This document shows positions 39,862-48,445 of a stretch of 64,000 bases of DNA, piece after piece. The notes beneath the pieces are model-generated. The model ran no database searches, had not been told where the DNA came from, and was given only the letters and a program-made list of their open reading frames with translations. Position numbers and translations under genes: made by a program. Origin of the DNA: Ruania suaedae (lineage in GTDB: Bacteria > Actinomycetota > Actinomycetes > Actinomycetales > Beutenbergiaceae); NCBI RefSeq assembly GCF_021049265.1, contig NZ_CP088018.1:2666001-2730000 (forward strand), read 5' to 3'. Every line of letters starts with the position of its first letter. Position 1 is the stretch's first letter.

Positions 39862-40360
39862 TCAGCACGTCACCGAGGATCCGCACCGCCTTCGGCCCGA
39901 CTCCGTGCATGGCCAGCAGCTCGGTCTCGGAGAGCGCGGCCACCTGCTCCATGGTCGTGATCCCCGCGGCGGCGAGCGCCCGGGTGGCCGGCTTGCCGAT
40001 GGCGGGCAGGTCGGTCGCGGCCGTCCCCGCCACAGCGGCGTCGTACCGCTCACGCAGGTCCGGTGGGGCGCAGTGCCGCCACGCCTGGGCCACCAGGCCG
40101 TTGAGCGCCTGTCCATCCACATCCGCGAGCGGCAGGAGCACCCCGGTCACGAAGGGGCCACGACTGACCGCCTCACTCCCGGGCCGGCCGGCTACCACCT
40201 CGCGGACCACCTCGGGGGGTAGCCGCAGTTCGGCCTCGTCCTTCACGACGCGGGCGAAGGTCGTCCCGCGCACGGTGAAGGCGGGTGCTCCGTCGCCGGT
40301 CTGCTCCTCCGCCTCGGGCAGGTCCAGCGCTGCTCGACGCAGGCGAGCCGGGGTTGTCAT
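39836..40360 (-). CDS. MmcQ/YjbR-like protein with C-terminal helix-hairpin-helix domain
   Basis: A 174-residue protein. The N-terminal half (about 1-105) resembles the MmcQ/YjbR fold: LDLPEAEEQTGDGAPAFTV and ARVVKDEAELRLPPEVV. The C-terminal half contains DLPAIGKPATRALAAAGI and LLAMHGVGPKAVRILGDVL, tandem helix-hairpin-helix elements that usually bind DNA without sequence preference. The ATG at 40360 follows TACGAT at 7 nt, so it is probably leaderless; GTG 40378 is the alternative. It lies 25 bp downstream of a helicase gene on the same strand, which suits a DNA-related role. Confidence 0.8.
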   Translation of the reverse strand: MTTPARLRRAALDLPEAEEQTGDGAPAFTVRGTTFARVVKDEAELRLPPEVVREVVAGRPGSEAVSRGPFVTGVLLPLADVDGQALNGLVAQAWRHCAPPDLRERYDAAVAGTAATDLPAIGKPATRALAAAGITTMEQVAALSETELLAMHGVGPKAVRILGDVLTERGLSQA

Positions 40361-40367
40361 GTCGTCG

Positions 40368-40373
40368 ATCGTA
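40368..40373 (-). promoter_or_regulatory. -10 box TACGAT for leaderless YjbR-HhH gene
   Basis: On the minus strand TACGAT ends 7 nt before the ATG at 40360. Confidence 0.5.
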
Positions 40374-40385
40374 GACACTCGCGGA

Positions 40386-42761
40386 TCACTGCGGAACGTG
40401 CAGGCCCCGGTCGATGAGCCAGGCCAGGAAGGTCTCGGCGTCGACCACCGCCTTGTCGTACTCGCGCGCCTTACGCGCCTTCCCCGACTGGGTGCCCGCC
40501 TCGGCCGTGACCAGGACGTCCGTGCGCGTCTTGGTCACCGACGGCACGGGACGCAGACCACCCCGGATCGCGAGCGCCTCCATCTCCTCGCGGCCCAGCG
40601 GGCGCCCCGACGGCGTGAGCACCTCTCCGGTGAAGCAGACCCGAGCTCCCTCCACCAGCGCCAACCCGGGATCGGGCCGGGTACGAGCCCTCGCCTCGAA
40701 GCCCTCGGCCAAGCGCGTGCCGAGCACGGCGTCGACCGCGCCGACCCGGCGGATCAGGTCATCGGTCACCGGCACACGCGAGAGCGCTCGCTCCACCTGG
40801 GCCGCCATCGTCTCGCGCAGGGGACCGGACATCTCCGGCGTCGGGGAGGCGCCGGCGTGCGGTGCCCGCCCGAGCAGCGCGGCAGCCACCGGCACACCGG
40901 CGCGCAGCAGCTCGGTGAGGGCAGGCAGGTGCACGATCTCGGGGGTGGGCACGTCGTCCTGACTCAGCAGGTAGGCCTGGGCCACGAGGTCGGGCGAGGG
41001 CTCGCCGAAGGCGTCCCCCGCCTCGGGCGTCATCTGCATCGCCCGGAACGAGCGCAGCGCCCGGCGCGCGCGATCCAGCGCGCTCACAGCCTCGCCGCCG
41101 GCCGCCGGCGCGGGCACGTCGACGCCGAGCGGGAGCACGCACGCCGTCCCCAGGCGCTTGAGCTCAAAGTCGAGGAGCGCCACGGTCTCATCGATCCGGG
41201 GCCCGACCGGGATACATCCCTCCAGCAACGGGGCGAGGATCGCCCACGCCTCGGTGAGGGTCGGCGCGAGGGCGACGTCCGCCGTCGTGATGCCGTACTG
41301 CGCGCGTGCCTGGGCGAGGTCACGCTGCGGGTTGACCAGGGTGCTGACCGCGGTGCCGTCCTCGAAGGCCATGGCGATCTCCACCGGGCGGGGCCGGGAC
41401 ATCCGGCCCTCCTCCCCCACGGTGAGGATCCCGATCCCGCAGTACCGGGCGTGGGTGGCGCAGGCGCTCGCGGGCCGCAGGAAGCGGGCGATGCGGCGAT
41501 CGGTGCGCAGGTCCTTGGCCAGCACCGGTCGGTGCAGCACCAGGCCCGCCATCGAGGTGCACCTGCTGAGGGCCACATAGACCTGGCCGTGGGAGAAGAC
41601 GCCACCGGAGAGGTCGACCACCATGCGGTCGAGGGTCTGGCCCTGGCTCTTGTGGATGGTGATCGCCCAGGCGAGCCGGAACGGCAGCTGGGTGAAGGTG
41701 CCGATCAGTTCGTGGCGCATCGCGCCGTGCTCGATCACCGGCCGGGTGGAGTCCCAGGTGTGGTCGCTCACGCGCGCCGACTCACCGCTGGTGAAGGTCA
41801 CGGTGACGGCGTACCCGTGGGCCTCGACCTCGACCGCGTCGATGCGGCCGAGGGTGCCGTTGACCCAGCGGTTGGCCGGGTCGTTCGTGAGCATCATCAC
41901 CTGGGCGCCGACCTTGAACCGCAGGATCTCGTCCGCGGGCGGGTCCAGCAGCGAGAGGTCCCCGTAGCGCGCGGCGTGGCTGACATGCTCGGGGGTCTCG
42001 AGGCGGTCGAGTCGCTGACGGTTGCGCGCGGCGACCAGTCGGTTCGTCGGTGCCAGGGTGAGCCAGAACTCGTCCTCGGGGGGTTCGAAGGAGGCGTCGG
42101 TGCGGGCGTTGAGCGCGTCCAGCGCCTGCCCGACGAGGACGCCCTCGCGGATGGCGTTGAGGGTGGCGGTGAGCTGGTCGTCGCCGAGCTGACGGAACAC
42201 CGTGGTCAGCGCCAGGGTCGGGAACAGGTCGGCGTCGAAGGAGTCGGCGGAGAAGAAGTAGGGCGTCTCGTACCGGGTGGCGAAGTGGTCGGCCTCTGCT
42301 GCGGTGACCACCGGAGGCAGCTGGTACAGGTCACCGACGAGCACCAGCTGGACCCCGCCGAAGGGCTCCCCCGGGCGGGGCCCGAACCTGGTCAGCGCCG
42401 CGGCGAGCATGTCGAAGGTATCGGCGCGGATCATCGAGGCCTCGTCGACCACGAGGGTGTCCAGCCCGGCGAGGGTCGCGGCGAAGCGGCCCGGCCGGTA
42501 GGAGCCCTCGCGCACGTCGGCCAGCGAGGTGGTGGGCGTGAGCCCGAGCAGTCGGTGGATGGTGTAGCCGCGTACGTTCAGTGCGGCGATCCCGGTGGGG
42601 GCCGCCACCACCACCCGCCGCGCGGTGGTGCCCAGGAAGTGGCGGACCAGGGTGGACTTCCCGGTGCCGGCCTTACCGGTGAGGAAGAGGTTCTGCCCGC
42701 CCTCGAGCATCTCCAGGGCGCGGGTGAACTCCTCGGTGAGGACGAGCCCGGACCGGCTCAC
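40386..42761 (-). CDS. PIF1-like helicase with degenerate exonuclease-like region and C-terminal BRCT domain
   Basis: A 791-residue protein. Residues 1-440 are a superfamily 1B (RecD/PIF1) helicase: Walker A LTGKAGTGKST (G29-T37), VVDEASMI, VLVGDLYQLPPV and the C-terminal ITIHKSQGQTLD and VYVALSRCTS motifs. Residues about 455-550 recall a DnaQ-like exonuclease in pattern (VEIAMAFEDG, STLVNPQRDL, YGITTADV, VGPRIDETVALLDFEL), but the DxE and HxAxxD metal residues are replaced. Residues about 699-791 form a BRCT domain (GARVCFTGEVL to KAVVDAETFLAWL). It probably unwinds DNA or RNA-DNA in repair. Its GTG overlaps the stop of the upstream DUF1905 gene, so the two are coupled. Confidence 0.9.
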   Translation of the reverse strand: MSRSGLVLTEEFTRALEMLEGGQNLFLTGKAGTGKSTLVRHFLGTTARRVVVAAPTGIAALNVRGYTIHRLLGLTPTTSLADVREGSYRPGRFAATLAGLDTLVVDEASMIRADTFDMLAAALTRFGPRPGEPFGGVQLVLVGDLYQLPPVVTAAEADHFATRYETPYFFSADSFDADLFPTLALTTVFRQLGDDQLTATLNAIREGVLVGQALDALNARTDASFEPPEDEFWLTLAPTNRLVAARNRQRLDRLETPEHVSHAARYGDLSLLDPPADEILRFKVGAQVMMLTNDPANRWVNGTLGRIDAVEVEAHGYAVTVTFTSGESARVSDHTWDSTRPVIEHGAMRHELIGTFTQLPFRLAWAITIHKSQGQTLDRMVVDLSGGVFSHGQVYVALSRCTSMAGLVLHRPVLAKDLRTDRRIARFLRPASACATHARYCGIGILTVGEEGRMSRPRPVEIAMAFEDGTAVSTLVNPQRDLAQARAQYGITTADVALAPTLTEAWAILAPLLEGCIPVGPRIDETVALLDFELKRLGTACVLPLGVDVPAPAAGGEAVSALDRARRALRSFRAMQMTPEAGDAFGEPSPDLVAQAYLLSQDDVPTPEIVHLPALTELLRAGVPVAAALLGRAPHAGASPTPEMSGPLRETMAAQVERALSRVPVTDDLIRRVGAVDAVLGTRLAEGFEARARTRPDPGLALVEGARVCFTGEVLTPSGRPLGREEMEALAIRGGLRPVPSVTKTRTDVLVTAEAGTQSGKARKAREYDKAVVDAETFLAWLIDRGLHVPQ

Positions 42762-43048
42762 CGCTCGTACCGGAGCGCGAGCGAGACGGCCACCACATCA
42801 CCCTCGCCGACGCCCTCGGCTCGCTGGACCGCCACCTTCACCGGGAGCAGGTAGCGGCCTTGCCTCGGGAACAGCGCCGTGGTGAAGGTGGTCGCGCCGA
42901 TGGTCGCCTCGACGGCCACCTGCCCCCAGTACTCCAGGCCCTGGGCGGCGGCCTTGATGTCCGCGGAGAGGTCGGGGTCGATATCGACGAACAGGAACGG
43001 GGCCGGGCCACGCCATGCGATGATCTCGCCCTCGAAGTCCCAGTCCAT
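42758..43048 (-). CDS. DUF1905 domain protein
   Basis: A 96-residue protein. FEGEIIAWRGPAPFLFVDI and then GWGQVAVEATIG-like (YWGQVAVEATIGATTFTTAL) and LFPRQGRYLLPVKVAVQRA are the blocks of the DUF1905 fold, a small beta-barrel of unknown function. The ATG at 43048 follows TAGAAT at 8 nt. It overlaps the helicase gene by 4 bp, so the pair is a translational unit. Confidence 0.85.
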   Translation of the reverse strand: MDWDFEGEIIAWRGPAPFLFVDIDPDLSADIKAAAQGLEYWGQVAVEATIGATTFTTALFPRQGRYLLPVKVAVQRAEGVGEGDVVAVSLALRYER

Positions 43049-43056
43049 GGAGGCCG

Positions 43057-43062
43057 ATTCTA
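43057..43062 (-). promoter_or_regulatory. -10 box TAGAAT for leaderless DUF1905-helicase operon
   Basis: On the minus strand TAGAAT ends 8 nt before the ATG at 43048. Confidence 0.55.
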
Positions 43063-43067
43063 GGACC

Positions 43068-43769
43068 TCAGCGCGCTCCGGCTCCCGGCGCCCGGAGCAC
43101 GAGCACGGAGTCCTCGATGTCGATCTTCCGGCCCTCGCGCACCACCGAGCGGGGGCGCTGCTCGGCGACGAGGACCTCGAACCCGTCCGGGACGGCGGGC
43201 AGCAGATCGGCGGCGAGGAACATCGCCTTCGCGTGGGCCTCGCTCTGCGGCATGTGCGTGCCCGTCGGCGCGTGCCCCACCACGAGCAGGTGCCCACCGG
43301 CGGCCACGGCGCCGGCCAGGCGCCCCACGACGGCGACCATTCCGCCGTCGGGTGGGTGCAGGTAGTGGGTGGTCACCAGATCGAACTGAGCGCCGGTGGC
43401 CTCGAACGTGCGGGCGTCCGTCTGCCAGAAGTCCACGCGCTCGGCCACCCCTGCGTCCTCCGCGTGCTGAGCCGCGCGAGCCAGGCCGTTGGCGGAGAAG
43501 TCCGCACCGGTGACCTGCCAGCCCTGCTGGGCGAGCCAGATGACATCGCCGCCCTCCCCGCACCCGACATCGAGCGCCGTACCGGGGGCCAGGCCGGCGG
43601 CGACGTCCACGAGCTGCGGGTTCGCGCTGCCGCTCCAGTGTGAGCCGTGACCGGCATAGCGCTCCTCCCAGGCCGGCGGCTCGAAGTAGGAGTCGATGTC
43701 GGTGGACTCGTGCTGGGCGTGCTGGGACGAGGAGGTCATACCGACATCCTGGTTCTCGGAGACGTTCAT
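43068..43769 (-). CDS. Class I SAM-dependent methyltransferase
   Basis: A 233-residue methyltransferase. The SAM-binding motif I is ALDVGCGEGGD, motif II VTGADFSANGL, and VDFWQTDARTF and FDLVTTHYLHPP follow. The early YFEPPAWEERYAGHGSHWSG segment is typical of tellurite-resistance TehB-like and thiopurine-like small-molecule methyltransferases. The ATG at 43769 overlaps the stop of the upstream ICMT-like gene (ATGA); an internal ATG at 43739 is an alternative start. The substrate is unknown. Confidence 0.88.
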   Translation of the reverse strand: MNVSENQDVGMTSSSQHAQHESTDIDSYFEPPAWEERYAGHGSHWSGSANPQLVDVAAGLAPGTALDVGCGEGGDVIWLAQQGWQVTGADFSANGLARAAQHAEDAGVAERVDFWQTDARTFEATGAQFDLVTTHYLHPPDGGMVAVVGRLAGAVAAGGHLLVVGHAPTGTHMPQSEAHAKAMFLAADLLPAVPDGFEVLVAEQRPRSVVREGRKIDIEDSVLVLRAPGAGAR

Positions 43770-44266
43770 GGCAACCAGCTTTGCCGTTTCGGCAACAACT
43801 TCAGCCAGCGCGGCACCTCGGCGCAGTAGACCCGGTAGGCGGACCCGAACTGCTTCTCCAACGCCCGCTCCTCGGTGCGGATCTGCGTCCGGTCGATCAC
43901 CAGGACGAAGAGTGCGAGCGGGATCGTCGCCGGCCACGAGCCGCGGCGGAGCGCGTGAGCCACCAGCAGGCCGGCCATGCCCAGGTACATCGGGTTGCGC
44001 GTGAGCGCGTTCGGGCCGGAGGTGACCAGGGTGCTGGTGGCCGCGGGGTCCAGCGGGCTGATCGTGGTGCGGTGGGAGCGGAAGTTCAGGGCCGCCGTCA
44101 TCGGTAGCGCGATCGAGCCCAGGGCGAGGACCGCCGACGCCACCCGCCGCGGCCGTGACGGCGACGCCGGCCGGCGCGAGAGCAGCCGCTGCAGCCCGGC
44201 CGCGGCGGCAAGGATGACGGGCGGAGGCAGGTGCGGGCCGGACGGGCGGCGGTCCTGGGATGTCAT
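43766..44266 (-). CDS. Isoprenylcysteine carboxyl methyltransferase-like membrane protein
   Basis: A 166-residue integral membrane protein of the ICMT/PEMT-like family. Three hydrophobic stretches are visible and the conserved C-terminal SAM site reads VTSGPNALTRNPMYLGM and EERALEKQFGSAYRVYCAEVPRW. Members methylate small or lipid substrates; the bacterial substrates are mostly unknown. It is the first gene of a two-methyltransferase operon. The ATG at 44266 follows TACAGT at 6 nt. Confidence 0.88.
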   Translation of the reverse strand: MTSQDRRPSGPHLPPPVILAAAAGLQRLLSRRPASPSRPRRVASAVLALGSIALPMTAALNFRSHRTTISPLDPAATSTLVTSGPNALTRNPMYLGMAGLLVAHALRRGSWPATIPLALFVLVIDRTQIRTEERALEKQFGSAYRVYCAEVPRWLKLLPKRQSWLP

Positions 44267-44272
44267 GGGCCG

Positions 44273-44278
44273 ACTGTA
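44273..44278 (-). promoter_or_regulatory. -10 box TACAGT for leaderless methyltransferase operon
   Basis: On the minus strand TACAGT ends 6 nt before the ATG at 44266. Confidence 0.6.
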
Positions 44279-44303
44279 GGCATCCCCCGCCCGGCCGGCA
44301 GTC

Positions 44304-45197
44304 TCAGTTCAGATCGGTTCCGGTCTCGCGCACGCCCAGCGCCCACACCGCCTCGGCGGCCTCGTCGTCGAGCGCGAGCGCCGTCGGGCGCTCCACCTGC
44401 GGCCGGCCGCGCATGGCGCGGAAGCCGTCCGGGCCCAGATACGTCACCGGGGCGTGGCCGGTGACGGCGGCGGCCAGGACCGGCCGGGCGCCGTCGGCGG
44501 CGGATTGGGCGAAGAGCGAGCAGACGGCACTGACCGCCCGGTCGAGCAGGGGGACGCCGGTGGCGTTCTGCAGATTGGTGAAGGCCCAGCCGGGGTGGGC
44601 GAGCTGGACGACGGCGTCACTGCCTGCGGCCTGCAGCCGCGGCTGCAGCGCCCGGCCCCAGAGCATGTCGCACAGCTTCGACTGCGCATAGGCGGCGGCG
44701 ATCGTCCAGCGGCGGTGGCGGAAGTGCGGGTCGGCGCCGTCGAGGTGGCCGGAGCGGTGGGCATTCGAGGCCACCACGACGATGCGCTCACGCGCCCGGG
44801 GCGCGAGCAGGTTGGTGAGGGCGAACGGGCCGAGGAAGTTGGTGGCCAGCATGAGCTCGAAACCCTCAGCGCTCTCCCGGCGCCGTGAGGTGACGGCGCC
44901 GGCGTTGTTCACCAGCACGTCGATCGGCTCATCGATGGTGTCGGCGAAGGCATGGACCGAGCGGAGGTCGGCCAGATCGAGGCGCCCCCCGACCGCGTCC
45001 GCCCCGGATTCGCGGAGCTCGGCCAGCAACTCCTCCCCGCGGCCGGCGTGCCGGGCGGGAACGATGACTCGCGCACCGGCGCGGGCCGCGGCCCGGGCGA
45101 CCTCACGCCCGACGCCGTTGGTGGCGCCGGTGATCAGCCAGGTCCGGCCGCTCTGGTGGCCGGCGCCGGGTCGATCGGGGGCAGCATCGGTAGCCAT
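44304..45197 (-). CDS. Short-chain dehydrogenase/reductase (retinol dehydrogenase-like)
   Basis: A 297-residue SDR. The NAD(P) site is WLITGATNGVGREVA, the NNAG motif is VLVNNAGAV, and the active site is Ser in VVASNAHRSG followed by AYAQSKLCD, giving the Tyr-x-x-x-Lys pair. The layout matches retinol dehydrogenase/WWOX-like SDRs of about 300 residues. The substrate is unknown. The ATG at 45197 follows TACAGT at 6 nt and ends a stretch with no ribosome-binding site. Confidence 0.9.
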   Translation of the reverse strand: MATDAAPDRPGAGHQSGRTWLITGATNGVGREVARAAARAGARVIVPARHAGRGEELLAELRESGADAVGGRLDLADLRSVHAFADTIDEPIDVLVNNAGAVTSRRRESAEGFELMLATNFLGPFALTNLLAPRARERIVVVASNAHRSGHLDGADPHFRHRRWTIAAAYAQSKLCDMLWGRALQPRLQAAGSDAVVQLAHPGWAFTNLQNATGVPLLDRAVSAVCSLFAQSAADGARPVLAAAVTGHAPVTYLGPDGFRAMRGRPQVERPTALALDDEAAEAVWALGVRETGTDLN

Positions 45198-45203
45198 GCT
45201 GCG

Positions 45204-45209
45204 ACTGTA
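45204..45209 (-). promoter_or_regulatory. -10 box TACAGT for leaderless SDR gene
   Basis: On the minus strand TACAGT ends 6 nt before the ATG at 45197. Confidence 0.6.
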
Positions 45210-45210
45210 A

Positions 45211-45232
45211 CCACGCCTGGGCCAGGGCGTGG
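45211..45232 (-). terminator. Stem-loop after DUF1877 gene
   Basis: CCACGCC-TGGGCCAG-GGCGTGG is a perfect 7-bp stem 21 bp past the DUF1877 stop and immediately before the SDR -10 box. Confidence 0.6.
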
Positions 45233-45253
45233 GCCCGCGCGCGTGTGCTCCGG

Positions 45254-45757
45254 CTAACCGATCTGATACACCATGCCCCGGTGCTCCGCGGCAAGGTCGG
45301 TGACGAAACGCTGAGCGCGGCGAAGGTACTCGCGGGCGTACTCGAGATCTCCGGCTCGTCGCAGTCCTGGTGCGATCCGATCGACGCAGGCGCTCACCTG
45401 GGACTCGTCGATGCCGGCCAGGTCTCGAGCGATGGCCGGGATCTCCTCGGGCGAGAGTGTCCGGATCCACGGGTCCCACCCCTCGGCGTGCATCCTCACC
45501 TCGCCCTCGAACATCCGGTGCGCCGGCCTGGCCGCTCCGTCTGGCGCGGTGAGGCTCTGCAGCAGCGGCCAGGCCTTGTCGAGGTAGAGCATGTCTCGCG
45601 GAGGAACTCGCGGCTGCCCGGTGACCGGGCTCTCCGCGGCGCCCGGCACCAGCCCCCAGGCGTCGGCGAGGGGGTCATCGGAGAGAATGCACAGAGGGTC
45701 TGCGAATGCCCGCTCGGTCATGTCGTCGTCGAATGCGTAGGCGTAGTACCTGATTCC
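45254..45757 (-). CDS. DUF1877 family protein (YfbM-like)
   Basis: A 167-residue protein. It starts MGIRYYAYAFDDDMTERA, the standard opening of DUF1877 proteins, and continues with LYLDKAWPLLQSLT and a Tyr/Arg-rich C terminus (EYAREYLRRAQRFV). Function is unknown; members are soluble. The start is placed at the ATG at 45757. Confidence 0.85.
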   Translation of the reverse strand, partial: GIRYYAYAFDDDMTERAFADPLCILSDDPLADAWGLVPGAAESPVTGQPRVPPRDMLYLDKAWPLLQSLTAPDGAARPAHRMFEGEVRMHAEGWDPWIRTLSPEEIPAIARDLAGIDESQVSACVDRIAPGLRRAGDLEYAREYLRRAQRFVTDLAAEHRGMVYQIG

Positions 45758-45847
45758 CATGGGGCAACGATGTCGCGATCGCCCTCCGGAGGCGGAGCGG
45801 CACCTCGCCCCTGTGGACAGCCCTGCATCGGGAGCGCACGTCACGAC

Positions 45848-47119
45848 TCATCGCGACGGTCGACGCGGCCCGCCCAGCACGCCGGCGAGCGCCACGGCCG
45901 CCCGGTTCCCCGAGACCAGCGCGCCCTGGATCGACCCGGTGTCGCGGTGGTCGCCGGCCACGAACAGCCGCTCGCCGATGCGCTGGGGGCGGCGGGCCAC
46001 CAGCGGCGGCGGCAGTTCCGGCAGCGTGTGCGGCACGACATGGTGGGCAACGACGTCCCAGCTCCGGGTGGAGGTCCGGTAGAGGCGCGCGAGATCGGCC
46101 CGGACCGCGGCCTCGTCCGCCTGCCCGTCGGGCCGGTCCAGCAGCGTGGTGGCCTCGATCAGGTGCTGACCCGCCGGCGCGTAGGACGGTGCGGCGTTGC
46201 TGATGACGGCGGTGTGCCAGATCGGTCCGGCGGGGCCGCCTCCGCGGCGTGAGGCGTCGAGCATCAGGAACGAGCTGTCCGTGGGCACCTCGGAGGTGCG
46301 CCACCACCAGGTCGTCAGCCCGTGCGTCGTCGGAGTGGGTTTGTCAACGAGCGCCAGGTCCTGCGGGCCGACCGCGACGATGGCTGCCCGGGCACGCAGC
46401 CAGCCCGAATCGGTGGTGACCTCCACGCCGTCGGCACTCTCACGGACCTGGCGCACCGGGTCGGCGAGGCGGACCGGGGAGCGCAGGGCGGCGGCCAGCT
46501 GCTCCGGGAGGGCCTGCATCCCCTCCCGCGGCAGGCCGGGGGTGGCGAGAGCGAACGAGCGCATCAGCAGCTTGACGTAGTTCGCCGACGCCCCGCCGCT
46601 GGAGTCGGCGAGGACGCCGGCGAGGAAGGTGTCCAGCACGTCCCGGCGCAACCGCCCCGTCAGTCCGGCCCGGTCGAAGGAGGCGGTCAGGGTCTCGTCC
46701 TGGGCGGCACGGGAGGCGGTGGTGGCGCGCAGGAGGGTCGGGCCGAGCCATCGGGTCAGGGCGGCGAGGTCCCCGAGCGGCAGGTGCGGGCTACGCAGCG
46801 TCTCCAGCGCGTGTTGGGGGTGGCGCATCGGGTGCGCCAGCGTGGTCGTGTTCTCGCCGTCGCGGACCACGACGCCGGTACCGAATCGCTGCAGGCCCAG
46901 CGCCGCCGTGTCGATCCACCGGCGCACCGCGGGGTAGGCAGGGTTGAGCAGCTGGAAGCCGTGGTCACAGCGGAAGCCGTCGATCACGTCGGTGCGCACC
47001 CTCCCGCCGACGGCGTCACCCGCCTCGAGCACGGTGACGGCGAGCCCTTCGCGTTGCAGACTGCGGGCGGCCTGCAGACCCGCGAGACCTGCTCCGACGA
47101 CGATGACGTCGGCGTCCAT
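45848..47119 (-). CDS. FAD-dependent amine oxidase/phytoene desaturase-like oxidoreductase
   Basis: A 423-residue flavoprotein. The dinucleotide-binding motif is VIVVGAGLAGLQAARSL, then VLEAGDAVGGRVRT, and the C-terminal FAD contact is LFVAGDHRDTGSIQGALVSG. This is the NAD(P)/FAD-dependent oxidoreductase type found near carotenoid enzymes, but no carotenoid gene is nearby. GGAGGGAG precedes the ATG at 47119, and a TAGACT box lies at 47147-47152. It is divergent from an acyltransferase gene. Confidence 0.88.
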   Translation of the reverse strand: MDADVIVVGAGLAGLQAARSLQREGLAVTVLEAGDAVGGRVRTDVIDGFRCDHGFQLLNPAYPAVRRWIDTAALGLQRFGTGVVVRDGENTTTLAHPMRHPQHALETLRSPHLPLGDLAALTRWLGPTLLRATTASRAAQDETLTASFDRAGLTGRLRRDVLDTFLAGVLADSSGGASANYVKLLMRSFALATPGLPREGMQALPEQLAAALRSPVRLADPVRQVRESADGVEVTTDSGWLRARAAIVAVGPQDLALVDKPTPTTHGLTTWWWRTSEVPTDSSFLMLDASRRGGGPAGPIWHTAVISNAAPSYAPAGQHLIEATTLLDRPDGQADEAAVRADLARLYRTSTRSWDVVAHHVVPHTLPELPPPLVARRPQRIGERLFVAGDHRDTGSIQGALVSGNRAAVALAGVLGGPRRPSR

Positions 47120-47183
47120 GCGTCTCCCTCCGCTGGCGGCCCGGTCAGTCTACGGCGGCAGGGAGCCGGGAGGCGGGGTGCCC

Positions 47184-47189
47184 TACAGT
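47184..47189 (+). promoter_or_regulatory. -10 box TACAGT for leaderless acyltransferase
   Basis: TACAGT ends 6 nt before the GTG at 47196. Confidence 0.6.
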
Positions 47190-47195
47190 GGTGGC

Positions 47196-47771
47196 GTGCT
47201 CCGGCGACTGCTTGCCCGCGTCTTCTGGTTGCTCAGCCGATGGCGGCTGGACTCCCTGCCCAGGCCCGATCGGCCGAGTCTGCTGATCGGTGCGCCGCAC
47301 ACCTCCAACTGGGACTTCGCGTTCATGCTCGCGATCGCCTGGCGGCTGGGCATCCCGATCCGATGGCTGGGCAAGGCAAGCCTGTTCCGCGGGTGGAAAG
47401 GGCCGATCATGCGGGCGCTCGGCGGGATTCCGGTGGACCGTTCCGACCCGAGCCGGGTGGTGGCCGAGGTGGTGCAGCGCCTCACCTCGGGCGAGGTGTT
47501 CAGTCTCGTCGTCACGCCCGACGGCACCCGCAAGGGGCAGACCCATTGGAAGTCGGGCTTCTACCGGATCGCCCGCGAGACCGGCATGCCGGTCACCCTC
47601 GGTTTCATGGATCGCACCACGATGACCTCAGGCCTCGGCGAGACGTTCCACCTCACCGGTGACGTCTCCGCCGATATGGACCGCATCCGTGCCTTCTACG
47701 CCGACAAGTCGGGCTTCCACCCGCAGCATCGCGTGGAGCCGCGGCTGCGGGAGGAGAGCCAGGAGTACTGA
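47196..47771 (+). CDS. Lysophospholipid/1-acylglycerol-3-phosphate-type acyltransferase
   Basis: A 191-residue acyltransferase. The catalytic HX4D motif appears as PHTSNWDF and the substrate block as LGGIPVDRSD, with VTPDGTRKG further on. It probably moves an acyl group to a lysolipid or related alcohol at the inner membrane; the PlsC-like fold is clear but the acceptor is not. It overlaps into arfB: the arfB start lies 5 bp past its stop, sharing AGGA. Confidence 0.85.
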   Translation: MLRRLLARVFWLLSRWRLDSLPRPDRPSLLIGAPHTSNWDFAFMLAIAWRLGIPIRWLGKASLFRGWKGPIMRALGGIPVDRSDPSRVVAEVVQRLTSGEVFSLVVTPDGTRKGQTHWKSGFYRIARETGMPVTLGFMDRTTMTSGLGETFHLTGDVSADMDRIRAFYADKSGFHPQHRVEPRLREESQEY

Positions 47772-47775
47772 GGAA

Positions 47776-48216
47776 GTGAACGGTCTGCGCTGTCCCCCGG
47801 GGCCCGGGGCACCGGATGGGCTGACGGTGCCGGAGGCAGAAGTGGTCGAGCAGTTCTCCCGGTCCTCCGGTCCGGGCGGCCAGGGCGTGAACACGACTGA
47901 TTCGCGGGTTCAGCTCAGCGTGGACCTCTCGACCACGAGCGCCCTGGACGAGACGCAGCGCGCGCGGGTGCTGGCGCATCTGGCGCCTCGGCTGACCGGG
48001 ACGGTGCTGACGATCGACGCCTCCGAGTACCGGTCACAGCACCGCAACCGCGCCGCCGCCCGGGAGCGGCTGGCGGCGGTGCTGCGCGAGGCGGTGACGC
48101 CACCGGTGGTACGCCGGCCCACCCGACGCACGCGTGGTTCCCAGCGCCGTCGGCTGGAGGCGAAGCGGCAGCGCGGGCAGACCAAGCAGACCCGGCGCCG
48201 GCCCGGGATGGAGTAG
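47776..48216 (+). CDS. arfB: Peptidyl-tRNA hydrolase ArfB (ribosome rescue)
   Basis: A 146-residue ArfB/ICT1-type protein. The catalytic GGQ (residues 34-36) sits in SSGPGGQGVNTTDSRV, and the C-terminal tail RRLEAKRQRGQTKQTRRR is the basic helix that enters the mRNA channel. It releases peptides from stalled ribosomes without a stop codon. The GTG start uses an AGGA that overlaps the preceding stop region, so it is coupled to the acyltransferase. Confidence 0.93.
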   Translation: MNGLRCPPGPGAPDGLTVPEAEVVEQFSRSSGPGGQGVNTTDSRVQLSVDLSTTSALDETQRARVLAHLAPRLTGTVLTIDASEYRSQHRNRAAARERLAAVLREAVTPPVVRRPTRRTRGSQRRRLEAKRQRGQTKQTRRRPGME

Positions 48217-48445
48217 ACCGCGCCCTCCGTGACCGGCGCGACACGGCTGGGGGGACTCCGCGGCGCCATGGCCCCGCACTCCACGTATCCGTGTCGATCC
48301 GGTCAGCGGGTCGGCTGCTCGCGCTCGATAGGCGGCCGGCCCCGACTATTCCGGTCCGGATCGATCGGGCACAGCTCCTGGTGCCAGCCGGGCGGCAGCG
48401 CCCACGCCGGTGGTGCGGCGGCCGTGAGCATCGCAGGATGGAGCG

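Noticed and set aside
39426-42854. A 1142-residue plus-strand open frame
   Set aside because: It is antisense to the lyase 5' end, YjbR-HhH and helicase genes; the translation is Arg/Gly/His-rich with no family-like motif, typical of a shadow frame in GC-rich DNA.
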